The notes below the pieces were generated by a model that saw only the letters and a list, made by a program, of their open reading frames with translations, was not told where the DNA came from and did not search any database. This document shows positions 1 through 7,823 of a stretch of DNA of 64,000 nucleotides, piece after piece. How positions within the stretch are numbered: position 1 is the stretch's first letter; each line of letters opens with the position of its first letter. Origin of the DNA: Acidobacteriota bacterium (GTDB lineage: Bacteria; Actinomycetota; Acidimicrobiia; Acidimicrobiales; RAAP-2); the NCBI GenBank assembly GCA_028873575.1, contig JAGWHY010000002.1:62001-126000 (forward strand), written 5' to 3'. The translations under genes and the position numbers were made by a program.

Positions 1-169
1 CGCGTAACGATTTGACCTCAGAACCGGTGAGTACGAGTCCACACTCGAGCGTGTCGATGATGTCGTAGTCGTGACGGGCGCGACGATTGGTGGCCACGAC
101 GCGGTCGCCCTTCGTCGCGCCGTCTCGAGCTTTCGCTCGTCGCTCCTGCATCCGTTTGGCTCTGGCCAC
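1..169 (-). CDS. smpB: SsrA-binding protein SmpB, N-terminal part (cut by window edge)
   Basis: SmpB binds tmRNA and brings it to stalled ribosomes for trans-translation. Reading the minus strand from 169 gives a basic N-terminal stretch, then the SmpB signature: a [11 protein letters not shown] segment followed by [12 protein letters not shown], which matches the family's N-R-K-A-R-H-D-Y and L-x-G-T/S-E-V-K-S-L-R blocks. About 56 codons are visible and the rest lies left of the window. Two in-frame starts exist: GTG at 169, seven bases after TACGCT, and ATG at 151. The first gives a longer Lys/Arg-rich tail than usual. The gene is divergent from mec. No tmRNA gene is visible here. Identity is firm; the exact start is not. 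Confidence 0.85.
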   Translation of the reverse strand, partial: MARAKRMQERRAKARDGATKGDRVVATNRRARHDYDIIDTLECGLVLTGSEVKSLR

Positions 170-213
170 GAACTAGAGCGTAGTGAGAAGTCTCATTTGG
201 GCTCGAGGTTCAC

Positions 214-219
214 TAGGGT
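214..219 (+). promoter_or_regulatory. -10 box (TAGGGT) for leaderless mec
   Basis: TAGGGT lies exactly six bases before the GTG at 226. That spacing puts the transcription start on the start codon, and there is no Shine-Dalgarno sequence. It is one of a dozen such arrangements in the window. Confidence 0.55.
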
Positions 220-225
220 GACCAC

Positions 226-630
226 GTGCTCACCGTTCGTCACGACCAGCGCGACGCCATGATCGCGATTTGCCTGCGGGCACTCCCGTTCGAGGGCTGC
301 GGCCTCTTGCTTGGCACGCCCGACGGCGTCGTGCGTGACGTCGTGGCCAGTCCCAACGTGGCCGAATCGGCCAAGGTCTACGAAATCGACCCCAAGGTAC
401 TCCTACGGACCTTTCGTCGGGCTGACGACGAAGGCGTCGAGGTGATTGGGGTCTTTCACTCGCACACTCACTCTGAGGCGTACCCGAGCCCGACCGACGT
501 TCGCCAGGCCCCCGATCCGAGTTGGCACTACGTGCTGATCTCACTGCGTGACCCCGACACGGTGGTGCGAAGTTACCGGGTCGTGAACGGCGAGGTCACC
601 GAGGAAGAGCTACTGGTCGCTGAGGATTGA
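226..630 (+). CDS. mec: JAMM/M67 metallopeptidase, CysO-cysteine hydrolase (Mec)
   Basis: 134 residues. In mycobacteria Mec is a zinc peptidase that cleaves cysteine from the C-terminus of the CysO carrier. All JAMM residues are present: Glu23 in the FEGCG segment, His78 and His80 in HSH, then Ser88 and Asp91 in the SPTD segment. The order mec-cysO-cysM matches the mycobacterial cluster, which fixes the role better than the peptidase fold alone. The start is GTG at 226, with a -10 box six bases upstream and no ribosome-binding site. Because the CysO here extends beyond its Gly-Gly, Mec may also trim the precursor, as related peptidases do for other carriers (inference). Confidence 0.88.
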   Translation: MLTVRHDQRDAMIAICLRALPFEGCGLLLGTPDGVVRDVVASPNVAESAKVYEIDPKVLLRTFRRADDEGVEVIGVFHSHTHSEAYPSPTDVRQAPDPSWHYVLISLRDPDTVVRSYRVVNGEVTEEELLVAED

Positions 631-708
631 GCAAGTCACGGGCGCGTGGCGGACCGATAAAGTTGACTCGTAAGGTCATCAATTGAGGTTCCCTCGATAG
701 GAGTTGCC

Positions 709-990
709 ATGTCGGCAGTCGTACGTATTCCCACGGTGTTGCGCCCCGCGATGGGTGGACAGAATCAGATCACCGTCGAGGGCGCCACCATCGGCCAAGT
801 TCTCGAAAATCTGACCACCGCGTACCCCGCGGTGAAGGGACAACTGCTGAACGACGACGGCACGTTGCACCGGTTCTTGAACGTCTACGTCAACGACGAC
901 GACGTGCGTTACCTCGGCGGCGTCGAGGCGCCAGTCGCGAACGACGACGAGATCACGTTGTTGCCGGCGGTGGCCGGAGGCGCCCGGTAG
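709..990 (+). CDS. cysO: Sulfur carrier protein CysO (ThiS/MoaD fold)
   Basis: 93 residues with a ubiquitin-like fold. CysO carries sulfur as a C-terminal thiocarboxylate to CysM. Visible family blocks are IPTVLRP near the start, LHRFLNVYVNDDDVRYLGG in the middle and LLPAVAGG at the end. The di-glycine (90-91) is followed by Ala-Arg, so the protein is not made with a free Gly-Gly end as in the mycobacterial protein. AGGAG sits five bases before the ATG at 709. The stop overlaps the start of cysM by one base (TAGTG), so the two are translated together. The activating MoeZ/MoeB-type enzyme is not in this window. Confidence 0.88.
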   Translation: MSAVVRIPTVLRPAMGGQNQITVEGATIGQVLENLTTAYPAVKGQLLNDDGTLHRFLNVYVNDDDVRYLGGVEAPVANDDEITLLPAVAGGAR

Positions 991-1955
991 TGACTCGCTA
1001 CACATCGGTCCTCGATCTGGTGGGCGACACGCCCGTCGTCGACGTCAGCGCGCTTTCGCCGCGCGCGAACGTGTCAATCCTCGCCAAACTTGAGGGTCGC
1101 AATCCCGCGGGTTCGGTGAAGGACCGCGTGGCGGTCTCACTCGTCAACGCGGCGGAGCGTGACGGACTGCTAATCCCGGGCAAGCCCGACCAAATCCTGA
1201 TTGAACCGTCGTCGGGCAACACCGGAATTGCCCTGGCGATGGTCTGTCGCCTGCGCGGTTATCACTTGAAGGTCGTTTTGCCGTCGAACGTGTCGCCCGA
1301 ACGTCGCCAACTGCTCCTCGCCTGGGGCGCCGAGATTATCGATTCGCCCGGCAGCGAGGGCTCGAATGGCGCGGTTCGCTTGGCTCAATCGCTCAGCGCC
1401 GAGAATCCCGACTGGATCTTCCTCTACCAGTACGCCAATCCCGCGAATCCCGCGGCGCACTACACCACGACGGGGCCCGAAATCTTGCGCGACGTACCCG
1501 AGATCACGCACTTCGTCGCGGGGCTCGGCACGTCGGGCACGCTGATGGGCGTGGGTCGGTTCTTGAAGGAGCACAAACCCGAGACGCAGATTTGGGCGAT
1601 CGAACCGCCGAGTGGTGAGATGGTCGACGGACTGCGCAGTCTCGAAGATGGTTACATTCCGCCGATTTTTACGGACAACCACGGCGCGGAGCTGTTGGAC
1701 CGCAAGGTGGTCGTGCGACCCAAGGAGTCCATTGAGTGGGTGCGCCGCCTTACCGAGGTCGGCCTCTTCGCGGGGATCTCGTCGGGCGCGATTATGGCGG
1801 GCGCCGTGAAGTGCGCTCTGACGATCCCCGAGGACCAGACCGCGACCATCGTGACCATCGTGTGTGACGACGGATGGAAGTACCTCTCCACGGGGGCCTG
1901 GAGTGACGACATCGACGACGTCGTCGAGCGCGCGAAGCGGATCATCTACTTCTAA
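990..1955 (+). CDS. cysM: CysO-dependent cysteine synthase (CysM type)
   Basis: 321 residues, fold-type II PLP enzyme. The cofactor lysine is Lys44 in NPAGSVKDR, and the phosphate/substrate loop is EPSSGNTG. The family makes cysteine from an activated serine and a sulfur donor. With cysO and mec alongside, the likely reaction is O-phosphoserine plus CysO-thiocarboxylate giving CysO-cysteine, as in Mycobacterium. This points to sulfide-independent, oxidant-tolerant cysteine synthesis. The GTG start at 990 overlaps the cysO stop. The substrate preference is inferred from gene order. Confidence 0.88.
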   Translation: MTRYTSVLDLVGDTPVVDVSALSPRANVSILAKLEGRNPAGSVKDRVAVSLVNAAERDGLLIPGKPDQILIEPSSGNTGIALAMVCRLRGYHLKVVLPSNVSPERRQLLLAWGAEIIDSPGSEGSNGAVRLAQSLSAENPDWIFLYQYANPANPAAHYTTTGPEILRDVPEITHFVAGLGTSGTLMGVGRFLKEHKPETQIWAIEPPSGEMVDGLRSLEDGYIPPIFTDNHGAELLDRKVVVRPKESIEWVRRLTEVGLFAGISSGAIMAGAVKCALTIPEDQTATIVTIVCDDGWKYLSTGAWSDDIDDVVERAKRIIYF

Positions 1956-2017
1956 AGAACTCGCGTCGGGACGGTTCTACTACCGTGGTGCCGCACCCCA
2001 GAACGAGAGGTTGATTA

Positions 2018-2761
2018 ATGTCACTCATCCGCGCCGACGGACGCCGAACGGATGAAGCGAGACCACTTCGCTTCGAACGGGACTTTACCGAGATGGCCGC
2101 AGGCTCCGTGCTGGTGAGTTTCGGCCGCACGAGAGTGCTGTGCACTGCCTCGGTTGAGACCGACGTACCGCGGTGGCTCAAGAACAGCGGTAAGGGCTGG
2201 GTGACGGCGGAGTACTCACTGCTCCCGGGTTCGACTCCCGATCGGGCGAGTCGTGAGGCCGCCAAGGGTAAACAGTCCGGCCGCACGCAGGAGATTCAGC
2301 GCCTGATTGGGCGATCGCTTCGCACCGTGACGCGTCTCGAACTCTTGGCCGACGTGCAAATCACGGTTGACTGTGACGTCCTGCAGGCCGACGGCGGTAC
2401 GCGCACGGCGTCAATCTGCGGCGGCTACGTCGCGCTGCACGACGCGATCACGCGTCTGGTGCAGCAAGGCGTCATTAAAGAACACGCCCTGAGTGACCTC
2501 GTCGCGGCGGTGTCGGTGGGATTGGTCGACGGCGTCGCGATGTTGGACCTGCCGTACGAAGAAGACGCCCGCGCGGACACCGACATGAACGTCGTGATGA
2601 CCGCGAGTGGTTCGTTCGTCGAGGTCCAGGGCACCGCCGAGCAGGTCGCGTTCTCGCGAAGCCAGCTCGACGAGCTCCTCGATCTCGCCACCGCGGGCAT
2701 CGCGCGGATTCACGAGGCGCAGCGTGCGCTTTTGGCCACCGCACCTACCCCTCGCGCGTGA
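2018..2761 (+). CDS. rph: Ribonuclease PH
   Basis: 247 residues. RNase PH is a phosphate-dependent 3'-5' exoribonuclease that trims tRNA 3' ends. The N-terminus [13 protein letters not shown], the [11 protein letters not shown] block and the [10 protein letters not shown]...R motif with [16 protein letters not shown] are diagnostic. A GAGAGG element eight bases before the ATG supports this start. It sits 62 bp after cysM and overlaps rdgB by four bases (GTGA), a common rph-rdgB pairing in actinobacteria. Confidence 0.95.
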   Translation: MSLIRADGRRTDEARPLRFERDFTEMAAGSVLVSFGRTRVLCTASVETDVPRWLKNSGKGWVTAEYSLLPGSTPDRASREAAKGKQSGRTQEIQRLIGRSLRTVTRLELLADVQITVDCDVLQADGGTRTASICGGYVALHDAITRLVQQGVIKEHALSDLVAAVSVGLVDGVAMLDLPYEEDARADTDMNVVMTASGSFVEVQGTAEQVAFSRSQLDELLDLATAGIARIHEAQRALLATAPTPRA

Positions 2762-3342
2762 CGAACATCGTTCTCGCCACCGCGAACGCCCACAAGGCTG
2801 AAGAGATGCGCGCCGTCTTGGAGCCGCTCGGCATTCACCTCCTCGCGCGTCCCGACGACGTCGCGGAAGTGGACGAAACTGAATCGACGCTCGAGGGGAA
2901 CGCCTTGTTGAAGGCGCACGCCCTCGCGCGCGCGACCGGTACGCCCGCGATCGCCGACGACACTGGACTCTTCGTCGACGCGCTCGACGGCGCGCCCGGG
3001 GTCTACAGCGCGCGCTACGCCGGGGAGGGCGCGAGCTACGACGATAACGTCGAAAAGCTCCTCGGCGAACTGCGCGGCGTTGCGCGTCCGGCTCGAGGCG
3101 CGCGTTTTCGAACCGTCATCGCGGTGGCCTACCCCACCGGGGAGGATTTTTGGGTCGAGGGTGTGTTGGAAGGCTCCGTCGCCGAGCAGCGACGAGGCAC
3201 GAGCGGCTTTGGCTACGACCCGGTCTTCATTCCCGATGAGGCGCCGGAGCGCACACTGGCCGAACTGAGCGCGGCGGAGAAGAACCAACTGAGCCACCGA
3301 GGAAGGGCGCTGCGATTCGTCGCGAATCGCCTCGCGAAGTAG
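2758..3342 (+). CDS. rdgB: Inosine/xanthosine triphosphate pyrophosphatase (RdgB/HAM1)
   Basis: 194 residues. The enzyme hydrolyses non-canonical purine triphosphates (dITP, XTP) to monophosphates and keeps them out of nucleic acids. It begins with the [12 protein letters not shown] nucleotide-binding block and has the [11 protein letters not shown] segment with Asp67/Asp68, then [10 protein letters not shown] and the late [10 protein letters not shown] block. Length is normal. The GTG start overlaps the rph stop, so the pair is translationally coupled. Confidence 0.95.
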   Translation: MTNIVLATANAHKAEEMRAVLEPLGIHLLARPDDVAEVDETESTLEGNALLKAHALARATGTPAIADDTGLFVDALDGAPGVYSARYAGEGASYDDNVEKLLGELRGVARPARGARFRTVIAVAYPTGEDFWVEGVLEGSVAEQRRGTSGFGYDPVFIPDEAPERTLAELSAAEKNQLSHRGRALRFVANRLAK

Positions 3343-3365
3343 CACGTTCACGCGTCGTTCACCCT

Positions 3366-3371
3366 TAGGGT
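3366..3371 (+). promoter_or_regulatory. -10 box (TAGGGT) six bases before a GTG start
   Basis: TAGGGT, then GGAGGA, then GTG at 3378. The six-base spacer is also purine-rich, so initiation could be leaderless or could use a very close ribosome-binding site on a longer transcript. Confidence 0.5.
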
Positions 3372-3377
3372 GGAGGA

Positions 3378-4013
3378 GTGACCGAACGACCACTCGCCAT
3401 GTTCCCGCTCGGGATGGTCGTTTTCCCTTTTCAAACGGTTGGTCTGTGCGTCTTTGAGGAGCGCTACCACGCGCTGCTCGCGGACGTTGAGCGCCAATTC
3501 GGCACGTGCCTCATCTCGCGCGGATCCGAGGTGGGTGGACAAGACGAGCGCACGTCGGTGGGTACCGTCGTCGAAATCCTGGCCAGTCAGCGGCTCTCCG
3601 ACGGTCAAACCCTCTTAATGGTCGAGGGTCGCGAGTGCGTGCAGGTGTCCAAGTGGCTCAAGGACGCGCCGTACCCGCGCGCGTTAGTGGACGACCGTTG
3701 TTGTGACAACGTGGAGATTGAGCGCGAGCTCTTAGCGTCCACGACCTCCGCGGTGAAGGCGTTACGCGCGTTGCAGAGCGAGGTTTTCGCCGACCAGTGC
3801 CTGCAACAGAACGTGTCGCTGGACGACGACCCGGGTATTCGTTCGTGGCAACTCTGTTCGCTGACGCCGATGTCCACCCTCGATCAGTTCAAGGTGTTGA
3901 GCCTGTCGAATCCGAACGATCGACTTCGATTGGTCGCGGAAATCTGTTGCGAGCGCTACGGCGACTATCAGCGCATGCTGATGCTGGGCGACGCCCCGAG
4001 CATTCTTGACTAA
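3378..4013 (+). CDS. LON substrate-binding domain protein
   Basis: 211 residues. The whole protein resembles the N-terminal substrate-recognition domain of Lon proteases, without ATPase or protease parts. The start FPLGMVVFPFQTVGLCVFEERYHALL is the classic block, and G-C-L-I-S-R and V-G-T-V-V-E-I-L segments follow. Such stand-alone proteins are widespread in actinobacteria and their role is unsettled; adaptor or chaperone functions are guesses. GTG at 3378 is preferred because of the -10 box in register; an ATG seven codons later is possible. It converges on the FKBP gene with a four-base overlap of the stops. Confidence 0.82.
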   Translation: MTERPLAMFPLGMVVFPFQTVGLCVFEERYHALLADVERQFGTCLISRGSEVGGQDERTSVGTVVEILASQRLSDGQTLLMVEGRECVQVSKWLKDAPYPRALVDDRCCDNVEIERELLASTTSAVKALRALQSEVFADQCLQQNVSLDDDPGIRSWQLCSLTPMSTLDQFKVLSLSNPNDRLRLVAEICCERYGDYQRMLMLGDAPSILD

Positions 4014-4381
4014 CGAAGCTCGAGTAGGTCGACGACGAAGATTAAGGTTTCACCTGGCGCGATGACGCCGCCGGCGCCGCGGTCGCCGTACCCGAGGTGC
4101 GGGGGGATCACGAGGCGTCGACGCCCACCCACGCGCATACCCTGTACGCCCTGATCCCACCCGGCGATGACGTAACCGGCACCGAGGGGAAAGACGAAGG
4201 GTTCATGACGGTTCCAGGAGGCGTCGAACTCTTCACCACTCGTGACGCCGACGCCGACGTAGTGGACGACGACCTCTTGGCCGGCGACGGCCGCGGGGCC
4301 GTCGCCAATGACGAGATCTTCTATTAAGAGTTCGCTCGGCGCGTCACCGAGGTGGGGTTCAACGAGTGGCTTATCGGTCAT
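4010..4381 (-). CDS. FKBP-type peptidyl-prolyl cis-trans isomerase
   Basis: 123 residues, essentially one FKBP domain. It shows VVVHYVGVGVTSGEEFDASWNR, then VIAGWDQGVQGMRVGGRRRLVIPPHLGYG and a GVIAPGETLIFVVDLLEL end, the core active-site strands and the IAGW-x-QG block of the family. There is no signal peptide, so it should act in the cytoplasm on folding proteins. It lies 11 bp downstream of the helicase gene on the same strand and probably shares its transcript. Confidence 0.93.
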   Translation of the reverse strand: MTDKPLVEPHLGDAPSELLIEDLVIGDGPAAVAGQEVVVHYVGVGVTSGEEFDASWNRHEPFVFPLGAGYVIAGWDQGVQGMRVGGRRRLVIPPHLGYGDRGAGGVIAPGETLIFVVDLLELR

Positions 4382-4392
4382 GACTGGTGACC

Positions 4393-6024
4393 CTAGCGAC
4401 GGCGGCGATCGCCACCGCGCGCCGCGCCACCCACGACGCGAACGTTACGAGCCTCGCGACCCTTGGGGCCTTGCGCCTCTTCGAAGGCGATGGTTTGGCC
4501 TTCACTGAGGGTGCGAAATCCGTCGCCCACGATGTTCGAAAAGTGGATGAAGAGATCGTCACCCTTGTCGTCGCTCGCGAAACCGAAGCCCTTGGCGTCG
4601 TTAAAGAAGCTCACCACGGCCTGGTCGCCGTTACTTGACCGGCGTGTCGCGGCCGCCGGCTCGAACGGGCGAGGCGTCTCGCCACGCTCGACGCGACGAG
4701 TTTCGGGTCGCTCGAAGCTGCGTGGACGCGGCGCGTCACGATCGTCAGACTTCGCGCGGCGCGGTCGTTCGCGTTCGATGCTGTCGGCGTTGCGACGCGG
4801 GCGCTCGAAACGGGGTTTGGCTGAACCACGACGCTCGCCCCCACGCTCGCGACCACCACCGTCGACGCGCTCCGCGGCTTCGGCGTCGTTTACGGCACCG
4901 ATACGCATCGCCGGGGCATTTTCGCGGTCTTCAATAACTACCGGCAGCTTGAGGGCGCGCTGAATCTGCCGCACAGCGCCCACGGCGTCGTCGGCCACGA
5001 GCGACACGACGACGCCAGTGGCGCCCGCACGTCCGGTGCGACCGGAGCGGTGCAGATAGTCGGTGGCCTGAGCCGCCGGGTCGTAGTGCACCACGACGGG
5101 CAGGAGATCAATGTGAATGCCGCGCGCCGCGACGTCGGTGGCGACGAGCACTTGGACGTCGCCGTTCTTCATCGCGCGCAGGGCACGCTCGCGTTGGGCC
5201 TGGGTCCGGTCACCGTGCAGGGCCACGGCACTGAGTCCGCGCTGGCCCAGTTGCTTGGCGAGGCGGTCCGCGCCGTGCTTGGTGCGGGTAAAGACGATGG
5301 CCCGCTCGTACTGCTCGATTAGATCCGCGACTACGTCGGGACGCTCGTCGCGACCCACGCGCCAGAAGAAGTGCTCCACGTCGCTGGGCGACTCCTCGCC
5401 GACGACGTCGTGAATGACGGCGTCGCGGGTGAAGGCCTTGACGAGTGACTTGACGTCGGGGCCCATCGTGGCTGAGAACAACATGACGTGGCGGTCGGGA
5501 CTGGTCGCGTTGACGATGCGACGTACGGCGGGCAAGAAGCCCATGTCGGCCATGCGGTCGGCCTCGTCGACGACGACGGTAGTGACGGCACGCAGGTCGA
5601 AGGCACCCTGTTCGAGCATGTCCTCGAGGCGTCCGGGACAGGCGACGACGACGTCGACGCCGAAGTTCAACGCCTTTCGCGCGACGTGGTACGGCGTCCC
5701 ACCGTAGATGGCGATGATGCGACGACCCTTGTCGTCACTTAACTGCGCGAGTTCCTTTTGCACTTGGGCGGCCAGCTCGCGCGTGGGCACCAGGACCAGC
5801 GCACCGGGCTGACGAGGGCGCGCCTTAGAGGTGCGCGCCATCAACGGGAGCCCAAAGGCGAGGGTCTTGCCTGAGCCGGTCGCGGCCTTGCCCACGACGT
5901 CGACGCCGTTGAGGGCGTCGGGGATGGCGGCGACTTGGATCGGGAAGGCCTCGGTAATACCGCGGCTTTTCAAGCGCTCAACGAGGTGCGCGGGGACGCC
6001 GAGTTCGGCAAAGGACGTGGACAT
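4393..6024 (-). CDS. DEAD-box RNA helicase with C-terminal cold-shock domain
   Basis: 543 residues. The helicase core is complete: Q-motif region near FPIQ (27-30), motif I ATGSGKT (48-54), PTRELA (80-85), DEAD (153-156), SAT (184-186) and HRSGRTGRAG (325-334). A basic, Arg-rich low-complexity linker (about 375-465) leads to a cold-shock domain at about 467-531 with both RNA-binding motifs, KGFGF and LFIHFS, and the QGPKG...A-x-NV end. It should unwind structured RNA while the cold-shock domain holds single strands, probably in ribosome assembly or mRNA turnover. TAGGAG precedes the ATG by four bases. The fusion is unusual; ordinary DEAD-box helicases of this kind lack the second domain. Confidence 0.92.
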   Translation of the reverse strand: MSTSFAELGVPAHLVERLKSRGITEAFPIQVAAIPDALNGVDVVGKAATGSGKTLAFGLPLMARTSKARPRQPGALVLVPTRELAAQVQKELAQLSDDKGRRIIAIYGGTPYHVARKALNFGVDVVVACPGRLEDMLEQGAFDLRAVTTVVVDEADRMADMGFLPAVRRIVNATSPDRHVMLFSATMGPDVKSLVKAFTRDAVIHDVVGEESPSDVEHFFWRVGRDERPDVVADLIEQYERAIVFTRTKHGADRLAKQLGQRGLSAVALHGDRTQAQRERALRAMKNGDVQVLVATDVAARGIHIDLLPVVVHYDPAAQATDYLHRSGRTGRAGATGVVVSLVADDAVGAVRQIQRALKLPVVIEDRENAPAMRIGAVNDAEAAERVDGGGRERGGERRGSAKPRFERPRRNADSIERERPRRAKSDDRDAPRPRSFERPETRRVERGETPRPFEPAAATRRSSNGDQAVVSFFNDAKGFGFASDDKGDDLFIHFSNIVGDGFRTLSEGQTIAFEEAQGPKGREARNVRVVGGAARGGDRRRR

Positions 6025-6147
6025 AGGACTCCTACGAGTTGAGCTGAGCCCAACTCATGACAGAAGTCGAATCGGTCTCTATCGCGACGTGCGATATAAC
6101 AGCGTTTGCCAGGCTAGCAGATGGCGCGACCGCTCGAGCGGAATATT

Positions 6148-6230
6148 TGGTGCGGGCGGAGGGACTCGAACCCACACTCCGAAGAACTGGTACCTAAAAC
6201 CAGCGCGTCTGCCAATTCCGCCACGCCCGC
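6148..6230 (-). tRNA. tRNA-Leu (anticodon UAG), CCA encoded
   Basis: The minus strand from 6230 folds as a class II tRNA. The acceptor GCGGGCG pairs with CGCCCGC, the anticodon stem CTGGT/ACCAG encloses TTTAGGT, and there is a long variable arm typical of leucine tRNAs and a TTCGAGT T-loop. The anticodon is TAG, reading CUN codons. The T-stem has one T-T mismatch. Discriminator A and a genomic CCA end the gene. A TAGAGT box about 11 bases upstream (plus 6242-6247) may be its -10. Confidence 0.93.
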
Positions 6231-6288
6231 GAGACGACCTCACTCTACCGGCACGATGAGCGGGCGAGGAGAAATGGCCTGGTCACGT

Positions 6289-6294
6289 TAGATT
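6289..6294 (+). promoter_or_regulatory. -10 box (TAGATT) for leaderless clpP
   Basis: TAGATT followed by six bases and the ATG at 6301. No ribosome-binding site lies within the usual window, which fits a leaderless message. Confidence 0.5.
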
Positions 6295-6300
6295 GGGTAC

Positions 6301-6888
6301 ATGAATATTTCGTCTCGAATGGATGGCGTCGGCGCCATCGACCTCAATCAGCGACTCCTTCGCGAGCGCATCGTCTTCCTGGGTTCGGTGGTGGACCAAG
6401 AGACGGCGAACCGCATCTGCGCGGAACTCTTGTTGCTCGAGGCCGAAGATCGCGACAAGGACATCAGTCTTTACATCAACTCCCCGGGAGGTTCGGTCAC
6501 CGACGGCCTCGCCATCTACGACACCATGCAGTACGTGAACTGTGACGTCCGCACGATCTGCGTCGGCATGGCCGCGTCGATGGGTCAATTCCTCCTCTGC
6601 GCCGGCGCGCCGGGTAAGCGATTTTCGCTGCCGCACAGCCGAATTCTGATGCACCAACCTTCGATGGGTGGAATGCAGGGGCAGGCGTCGGACATCGCGA
6701 TTCAAGCCGAGCAGATCGTGTACATGAAGCGGATGCTCGCCGAACGTATTTCCTTTCACACCGGACAGTCACTCGAACAGATTGAGACGGACTCGGATCG
6801 TGACCGGTGGTTCACCGCCCAAGAAGCATTGGACTATGGCTTCATCGACGCGGTGATTGAACGGTCCGCGATTCGCCAAGGGGCCTAG
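6301..6888 (+). CDS. clpP: ATP-dependent Clp protease proteolytic subunit
   Basis: 195 residues. ClpP forms the barrel protease fed by ClpX or ClpC. Catalytic Ser93 is in GMAASMGQ, His118 in [10 protein letters not shown], and the aspartate in the TDSDRDRW segment. [21 protein letters not shown] is the standard substrate-binding strand. It has no partner clpP and no clpX beside it; actinobacteria normally carry two clpP genes together, so this may be an extra, lone copy. Its stop overlaps the next gene by one base (TAGTG), coupling it to a polysaccharide exporter, which is an unusual neighbour. Confidence 0.93.
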   Translation: MNISSRMDGVGAIDLNQRLLRERIVFLGSVVDQETANRICAELLLLEAEDRDKDISLYINSPGGSVTDGLAIYDTMQYVNCDVRTICVGMAASMGQFLLCAGAPGKRFSLPHSRILMHQPSMGGMQGQASDIAIQAEQIVYMKRMLAERISFHTGQSLEQIETDSDRDRWFTAQEALDYGFIDAVIERSAIRQGA

Positions 6889-7823
6889 TGAGCGACGCCG
6901 CCGAGGCGCCCGCGCGACGGCGGCTCGCCGACGACGCGCCGGTGCGCGTGGTTAGCGCGCGCGCCCCACTTCGCACGCGCCTCACGACGTTGTGGTCACG
7001 GCGCGAGCTCCTGCTCGGCCTTATTGGGTCGGATATTCGCATTAAGTACAAGAACAGCGCGCTGGGCATCGTGTGGTCGATGCTGTCGCCCGCGTCGATG
7101 TTGGCTATGTACTACCTGGTCTTCTCGATTTTCTTAAAGAACGGAATCCCGAACTTCGTCGTCTATCTCTTTTCGGGATTGGTGGTCTGGAACATGTTCC
7201 AGATCTCCCTCAACACCGCGACGGGCGTCATCGTCGATCGCGCGGGGCTCGTGAAGAAGGTCTCCTTCCCTCGAGAGATACTGGCCCTGGCGAACGTTGG
7301 TGCGTCGGTGGTCTATTTCGTGATTCAACTGTGCGTCCTACTCATCTTCCTCGCGATCATCGGACACGCGCCCGACTGGGGCTTTTTGTGGCTGCTACCC
7401 ATCTCGTTTCTCACGCTGTACCTACTGACGGCCTCACTGGCCGTCGTGATGTCCGCGGTGACCGTCTACTTACGTGACGTCAAGCACTTAATGGAGGTGG
7501 TGCTGCAGTTCTGGTTCTGGCTCACGCCCGTGGTCTACAGCTACGAAAACTCCATCGCCGCGCCCCTGCATCGCCACGGACTTTCGAACATCTACTTTCT
7601 CAATCCCGTGACCTTGATCGTGCTGACGTTCCAGCGGATTTTCTACGTCTCGACCGTCGTGCACTCGACGACGACGGGCGCCCTCATCAAGATTTTGCCG
7701 ACGTGGTCGTTCGAGAAGTTTTTGGCGTTGAATTCGGCGCTCCTGGGCATCACCGTCGTCATGTTCCTCGCGGCCGAGTCCCTCTTCGGTCGCCTCGAGG
7801 GCAACTTTGAGTCGGAGTTGTGA
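6888..7823 (+). CDS. ABC-2 type polysaccharide/teichoic-acid export permease (Wzm/TagG-like)
   Basis: 311 residues with six hydrophobic membrane spans. The segment SDIRIKYKNSALGIVWSMLSPASMLAMYYLVFS is characteristic of Wzm/TagG permeases, as is the KVSFPREILALANVGASVVYF block. Paired with the ATPase that follows, it should export a lipid-linked cell-envelope polysaccharide across the membrane. It starts at a GTG that overlaps the clpP stop by one base. No glycosyltransferases or sugar-nucleotide genes are nearby, so the polymer cannot be named. Confidence 0.87.
   Translation: MSDAAEAPARRRLADDAPVRVVSARAPLRTRLTTLWSRRELLLGLIGSDIRIKYKNSALGIVWSMLSPASMLAMYYLVFSIFLKNGIPNFVVYLFSGLVVWNMFQISLNTATGVIVDRAGLVKKVSFPREILALANVGASVVYFVIQLCVLLIFLAIIGHAPDWGFLWLLPISFLTLYLLTASLAVVMSAVTVYLRDVKHLMEVVLQFWFWLTPVVYSYENSIAAPLHRHGLSNIYFLNPVTLIVLTFQRIFYVSTVVHSTTTGALIKILPTWSFEKFLALNSALLGITVVMFLAAESLFGRLEGNFESEL

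Noticed and set aside
5831..6259. An open frame running through the tRNA-Leu gene
   Set aside because: It is antisense to the helicase gene and crosses a complete tRNA; no ribosome-binding site or family match.
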